Shown piece after piece: positions 60,603 through 64,000 of a stretch of 64,000 bases of DNA. The stretch comes from JANQPX01 sp039197065. Its GTDB lineage: Bacteria > Pseudomonadota > Alphaproteobacteria > Geminicoccales > Geminicoccaceae. Where the stretch lies: contig JBCCUL010000042.1 of NCBI GenBank assembly GCA_039197065.1, forward strand, positions 8,660 through 72,659. The letters run 5' to 3'. The stretch's first letter is position 1. Each line of letters starts with the position of its first letter. The notes under the pieces were generated by a model that was given only the letters and a program-made list of their open reading frames with translations, was not told the origin of the DNA and did no database searches. The position numbers and the translations under genes were made by a program.

Positions 60603-60604
60603 CC

Positions 60605-60985
60605 GTGGAGCGCAGCCTCAGGTCGCGTCGAACCGCCGAATGGCATGGCCGCCTTGCCGAATCCATGGCGGCCTGGAGCTGCCGTCTCAAGGGTTTCCGT
60701 GTGCTGGCGACGCGTTATCGAACACCACTTGGTGAAATCGATCTCGTGCTTCGTCGGCGCTCACTTCTGATCATCGCTGAAGTCAAAGCGCGTGCATCCC
60801 TCGACCAGGCCTTGCATGCGCTTCGCCCAAAACAGCAAATGCGGCTGGCTCGGGCGGCCGATGTTTTTCTCAAACATCATCCTTCCCATCGTGGCTGTGT
60901 CGTCCGGTTCGACCTCATCGCCGTCCAGCCCTGGCGCCTACCCCTGCAAATCGCGGATGCCTGGCGGCCGGATCGTACATTTTGA
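60605..60985 (+). CDS. yraN: YraN/UPF0102 family nuclease-like protein
   Basis: 126 aa from a GTG at 60605. The restriction-endonuclease-like core is seen in LGEIDLVLRRRSLLIIAEVKAR, with the E-I-D and EVK residues of the PD-(D/E)XK pattern. Family members are of unknown role, often next to rsmI. It is two bases downstream of rsmI, so coexpressed. Confidence 0.9.
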   Translation: MERSLRSRRTAEWHGRLAESMAAWSCRLKGFRVLATRYRTPLGEIDLVLRRRSLLIIAEVKARASLDQALHALRPKQQMRLARAADVFLKHHPSHRGCVVRFDLIAVQPWRLPLQIADAWRPDRTF

Positions 60986-61115
60986 GCGTCATGGTCGGTG
61001 TCGAAACGGCCCTTACGACCAGACGAGCAGCAAAGCCTGTTGGCAGCCTGCGGATCTATGGTATACGGGCGGCTTCATCCGGATCGCATTACGAGCGTGT
61101 CCGGGAAACCAGGCA

Positions 61116-61200
61116 GCGGGCGTGGTGGAATTGGTAGACACGCCAGATTTAGGATCTGGTGGCTTCGGCCGTGGGGGTTCGAGTCCCTTCGCCCGCACCA
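61116..61200 (+). tRNA. tRNA-Leu (anticodon TAG)
   Basis: 85 nt with encoded CCA. The acceptor GCGGGCG pairs with CGCCCGC. The anticodon stem CCAGA/TCTGG encloses TTTAGGA, giving anticodon TAG. A long variable arm (GGCTTCGGCC) is present, as expected for leucine. The T loop is TTCGAGT. Confidence 0.97.
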
Positions 61201-61269
61201 CCTTCGCCCGCCCTCCAACAGCAGAACCCATGGGTGACAGCGCCCTTGGGTGTGACGGGCAGTAAAGAG

Positions 61270-62631
61270 ATGCAGGTCAAGGAACTATCCGCCGAGGGAC
61301 TGAAGCGCGCCTATGAGGTCGTGGTCGACGCCTCCGAAATCGAACAGCGCGTCGACAAACGTCTCGATGAGCTCAAGAAGACCATCAAGGTGCCGGGCTT
61401 TCGCCCGGGTAAGGTGCCGGTGACGCTGCTGAAGAAGCAGTATGGCCGCTCCGTGATGGGCGAGGTTCTGGAGCAGGCGGTCAATGACGGCTCGCAGCAG
61501 GCCATCAACGATAACGAGCTGAAACCTGCCCTCCGTCCGAAGATCGAGGTGAAGTCCTTCGAGGACGGCAAGGATCTCGAGTTCAGCATGGAGCTCGAGG
61601 TTCTTCCGGATGTGCCGAAAATCGATCTGAAGGCTATTGAGCTCACCCGCTTGAAGGCCGAGGTGACCGACGAGGCCTTTGCGGAGGCCTTGGGGAATTT
61701 CTCCAAGCGCTTTCAGGAATATGAGCCGCCCGCCAAGGCGAGAAAGAGCAAAGACGGCGACCGCGTGACCATCAATTTCGTCGGCAAGGTCGACGATGAG
61801 GCGTTTGAAGGCGGCTCGGCCGACGATTTCCCGCTCGTCCTAGGTTCCGGCTCGTTCATTCCCGGCTTCGAGGATCAGCTGATCGGCAAGAAGATCGACG
61901 ATGATGTCGAGGTCAAGGTGACGTTTCCGGCCGAATATGGCGCCGAGAACCTTGCCGGCAAGGATGCGGTCTTCAACGTCAAGATCAAGGAAATTGCCGA
62001 GCCCAAGGACGTCGAGCTCACCGACGATCTGGCGAAGGGGCAGGGTTTCGACGATGTCGAGGCGCTGAAAACCGCGATCCGTGAGAGCATGGACAAAGAG
62101 TACGGCAATGCGTCACGCGCCCGGATTAAGCGTTCACTGCTCGATCACCTTTCTGATGAGGTCAAGTTCGAGGTGCCGGCCGGCATGGTCGATCTCGAAT
62201 TCGAGGCTGTTTGGAAGCAGATCGAAGCAGAGCTCAAAAAGAACCCCGATCAGACCGACAAGTCCGAAGACGAGCTGAAGGCGGAGTACAAGGACATCGC
62301 CGAGCGCCGGGTGCGCCTTGGCCTCATCCTCTCGGAAATAGGCCAAGCCAACGAGCTGCAGGTCGAACAGGCCGAACTTAACCAGGCCATGATGGAGCAA
62401 ATCCGCCGTTTCCCGGGGCAGGAAAAGGAGGTTTTCGAGTATTTTCAGAAGAATCCCCAGGCGGTCGAGCAGCTGCGTGCGCCCATCTATGAGGACAAGG
62501 TGGTCGACTTCGTTCTGGAGATGGCCAAGGTCGATGAGAAAGTGGTCACGGTCGAGGAATTGATGAAGGACCCCGACGAAGAGGCTTCCGAAGGCGAAAC
62601 CGAAGGCAAGGCCAAAGCTGAGGAAGGCTGA
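61270..62631 (+). CDS. tig: Trigger factor
   Basis: 453 aa from the ATG at 61270. An in-frame ATG at 61159 lies inside the tRNA gene and is not used. The ribosome-binding N domain has the signature VPGFRPGKVPV. The FKBP-type PPIase domain spans about 155-245 (GDRVTINFVGKVDDEAFEGG, FIPGFEDQLIG). The C-terminal chaperone arms follow, and the end is acidic (DEEASEGETEGKAKAEEG). It folds nascent chains at the ribosome. The order tig-clpP-clpX is typical. Confidence 0.95.
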   Translation: MQVKELSAEGLKRAYEVVVDASEIEQRVDKRLDELKKTIKVPGFRPGKVPVTLLKKQYGRSVMGEVLEQAVNDGSQQAINDNELKPALRPKIEVKSFEDGKDLEFSMELEVLPDVPKIDLKAIELTRLKAEVTDEAFAEALGNFSKRFQEYEPPAKARKSKDGDRVTINFVGKVDDEAFEGGSADDFPLVLGSGSFIPGFEDQLIGKKIDDDVEVKVTFPAEYGAENLAGKDAVFNVKIKEIAEPKDVELTDDLAKGQGFDDVEALKTAIRESMDKEYGNASRARIKRSLLDHLSDEVKFEVPAGMVDLEFEAVWKQIEAELKKNPDQTDKSEDELKAEYKDIAERRVRLGLILSEIGQANELQVEQAELNQAMMEQIRRFPGQEKEVFEYFQKNPQAVEQLRAPIYEDKVVDFVLEMAKVDEKVVTVEELMKDPDEEASEGETEGKAKAEEG

Positions 62632-62712
62632 CCGTTTCCGGGCAGAGGCACCTCGATTGACATTTTTCCCTGGCGCACCAAATAGCCGGGCACACCAAAG
62701 ACGGAGCGGTTG

Positions 62713-63315
62713 ATGAGCCAGTTAGTACCGATGGTTGTGGAGCAGACCAGCCGGGGCGAACGTGCCTACGACATCTATTCCAGGATGTTGAAAGAGCGGA
62801 TCATTTTTCTGACCGGTCCCATCGATGATGCGGTCGCGAGCGTCGTCACTGCCCAGCTCCTGTTTCTCGAGGCCGAAAATCCTGAGAAGGACATCTCTTT
62901 TTACATCAACTCGCCTGGCGGCGTCGTGACCTCGGGGCTCGCGATCTACGACACCATGCAATATATCCGCCCGGATGTGTCGACGCTGTGCATCGGTCAG
63001 GCTGCTTCGGCAGGCTCCCTCCTTTTGATGGCAGGCGCCCCCGGCAAGCGTTTTTGCCTTCCCCACGCAAGGGTTATGATCCATCAGCCGTCCGGCGGGT
63101 TCAGAGGTCAGGCAACCGACATTGAGATCCATGCCAAGGAAATCCTCGAACTCCGCGCCCGCCTCAATCAGATCTACGCGGATCACACCAAGCAGAACAT
63201 CAAGATTATCGATGCGAATATGGAGCGTGACAACTTCATGAGCGCCGAGCAGGCCAAGGACTTCGGCCTGGTGGATGAGGTCGTAACCGAGCGGGTCAAG
63301 CCCGAGAGCGACTGA
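62713..63315 (+). CDS. clpP: ATP-dependent Clp protease proteolytic subunit
   Basis: 200 aa from the ATG at 62713, with GGAG upstream. The Ser nucleophile is in GQAASAGSLLLMAG and the His in ARVMIHQPSGGFRGQ. The Asp lies in the region ANMERDNFMS. SFYINSPGGVVTSGLAIYD is also typical. It forms the barrel that degrades substrates fed by ClpX or ClpA. The Caulobacter homologue with ClpX degrades CtrA, of interest given the paralogue here. Confidence 0.95.
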   Translation: MSQLVPMVVEQTSRGERAYDIYSRMLKERIIFLTGPIDDAVASVVTAQLLFLEAENPEKDISFYINSPGGVVTSGLAIYDTMQYIRPDVSTLCIGQAASAGSLLLMAGAPGKRFCLPHARVMIHQPSGGFRGQATDIEIHAKEILELRARLNQIYADHTKQNIKIIDANMERDNFMSAEQAKDFGLVDEVVTERVKPESD

Positions 63316-63526
63316 TCGTCACCCCCGGCCCGGCATTCGATCGGGAAGATATTCAGGGACATGGCGAAAAAGACAGTTGCGTTAACCAAATCGTCACATC
63401 TGTCCGTCCATGCTCTGATCAATGTCAGTCATCCGCTGATACGCGGCTTGCGACTGATAGGCGGTTGTTCCACGTGTCGGCCGCCGTTACAATTGTGATG
63501 ATGCTCCTCGTCCGAACGGTGCCTTG

Positions 63527-64000
63527 ATGACCAAGTCGAATGGTGATGCCAAAAATACCCTTTACTGCTCCTTCTGCGGCAAGAGCCAGCATGAAGTCCG
63601 GAAGCTTATCGCCGGACCGACCGTGTTCATCTGTGATGAATGCGTCGAGCTCTGCATGGACATCATCCGCGAAGAGAATAAGACCTCTTTGGGAAAGAGT
63701 CGGGCAGGTGTCCCCAGCCCCCTTGAGATCAAGGGTGTTCTTGATGATTACGTGATCGGTCAGGAGCGTGCGAAGCGTGTTTTGTCGGTTGCGGTTCACA
63801 ATCATTACAAGCGTCTGGCGCACGGCTCGAAGGGCGGCGATGTCGAGCTTGCGAAGTCGAATATCCTGCTGATCGGGCCGACGGGCTGCGGCAAGACGCT
63901 GCTGGCGCAGACGCTCGCGAGAACCCTCGATGTGCCGTTTACCATGGCTGACGCCACCACGCTCACCGAGGCGGGCTATGTCGGCGAGGATGTCGAGAAC
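63527..64000 (+). CDS. clpX: ATP-dependent Clp protease ATP-binding subunit, 3' end cut by window edge
   Basis: The ATG at 63527 starts MTKSNGDAKNTLYCSFCGKS. 158 codons are visible. The N-terminal zinc-binding domain has Cys pairs CSFC and CDEC. The AAA+ P-loop is LLIGPTGCGKTLLAQ, preceded by DDYVIGQERAKRVLSVAVHN. The spacer 63316-63526 contains a single GTTAACC without a paired half-site. It unfolds tagged substrates for ClpP. Confidence 0.95.
   Translation, partial: MTKSNGDAKNTLYCSFCGKSQHEVRKLIAGPTVFICDECVELCMDIIREENKTSLGKSRAGVPSPLEIKGVLDDYVIGQERAKRVLSVAVHNHYKRLAHGSKGGDVELAKSNILLIGPTGCGKTLLAQTLARTLDVPFTMADATTLTEAGYVGEDVEN

Noticed and set aside
63381..63387. GTTAACC before clpX as a CtrA site
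   Set aside because: No second TTAA at N7 spacing on either side. Only a half-site.

Overview
The window comes from a GC-rich alphaproteobacterial chromosome. The evidence is the tig-clpP-clpX order, a subunit-zeta/ATPase-inhibitor gene next to an SdhAF4-type gene, a CtrA-family response regulator, CtrA-type boxes (TTAA-N7-TTAAC) and conserved GANTC sites, the CcrM methylation target. Hyphomicrobiales or a close relative is a reasonable guess, but nothing here fixes the genus.

Layout. 1-1369: an FAD-linked D-lactate dehydrogenase-type oxidase running off the left edge. 1.6-5.9 kb: an accessory stretch with a DEDDh exonuclease, a lone radical SAM protein and two divergent genes of unknown function sharing an operator-rich promoter. 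6.6-21.1 kb: a sugar or polyol uptake and catabolism locus with a SorC-type regulator, a Tat-exported binding protein, two permeases, two unequal ABC ATPases, an EryA-like FGGY kinase, a 2-hydroxyacid dehydrogenase and a class II aldolase. Opposite lies a second FGGY kinase with a HAD-IIA protein and a membrane-tethered class III cyclase. 21.5-31 kb: aspartate aminotransferase, a lytic transglycosylase, an N-formylglutamate amidohydrolase family protein, tRNA-Val(GAC), a racemase-type protein, oligopeptidase B and a glycosyltransferase. 31.3-34.8 kb: a CtrA paralogue and a fasciclin-domain membrane protein. 34.9-38.2 kb: a TRAP transporter. 38.6-45.4 kb: a Csu-type (spore coat U) chaperone-usher pilus locus with two pilin-chaperone pairs. 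45.5-52.8 kb: a housekeeping run mltB-type, dacA-type, tmk, holB, metG, tatD, phnP-like. 52.9-54.7 kb: a TIR-membrane-FGE/sulfatase-modifying-fold protein. 54.9-64 kb: a cNMP-binding protein, a zinc peptidase, an NRDE protein, the zeta and SdhAF4 genes, an EamA transporter, rsmI, yraN, tRNA-Leu(TAG), tig, clpP and the start of clpX.

The most unusual feature is a family of six dispersed intergenic palindromic elements of about 150 bp, all between 6.4 and 23.1 kb. Each has palindrome arms starting GGTCCATGCG, a GANTC site at the same place in both arms, and, 25-26 bp beyond the right arm, a CtrA-box-like TTAA-N7-TTAA. In five of six copies the variable base of GANTC is not Watson-Crick paired between the arms while the G-A and T-C around it are kept. 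That suggests selection for the methylation site rather than only for a hairpin. The same window carries a CtrA paralogue whose phosphoacceptor position 51 is glutamate, the substitution used in Caulobacter as a phosphomimetic. A functional link between the two is inference.

Other points of interest are an in-frame 21-bp minisatellite in an FGGY kinase, an ABC ATPase with altered Walker B and H-loop residues paired with an intact partner, a 50-codon ORF with internal repeats coupled to the pilus usher, and matching mini-hairpins one base before the start codons of both TRAP permease genes.
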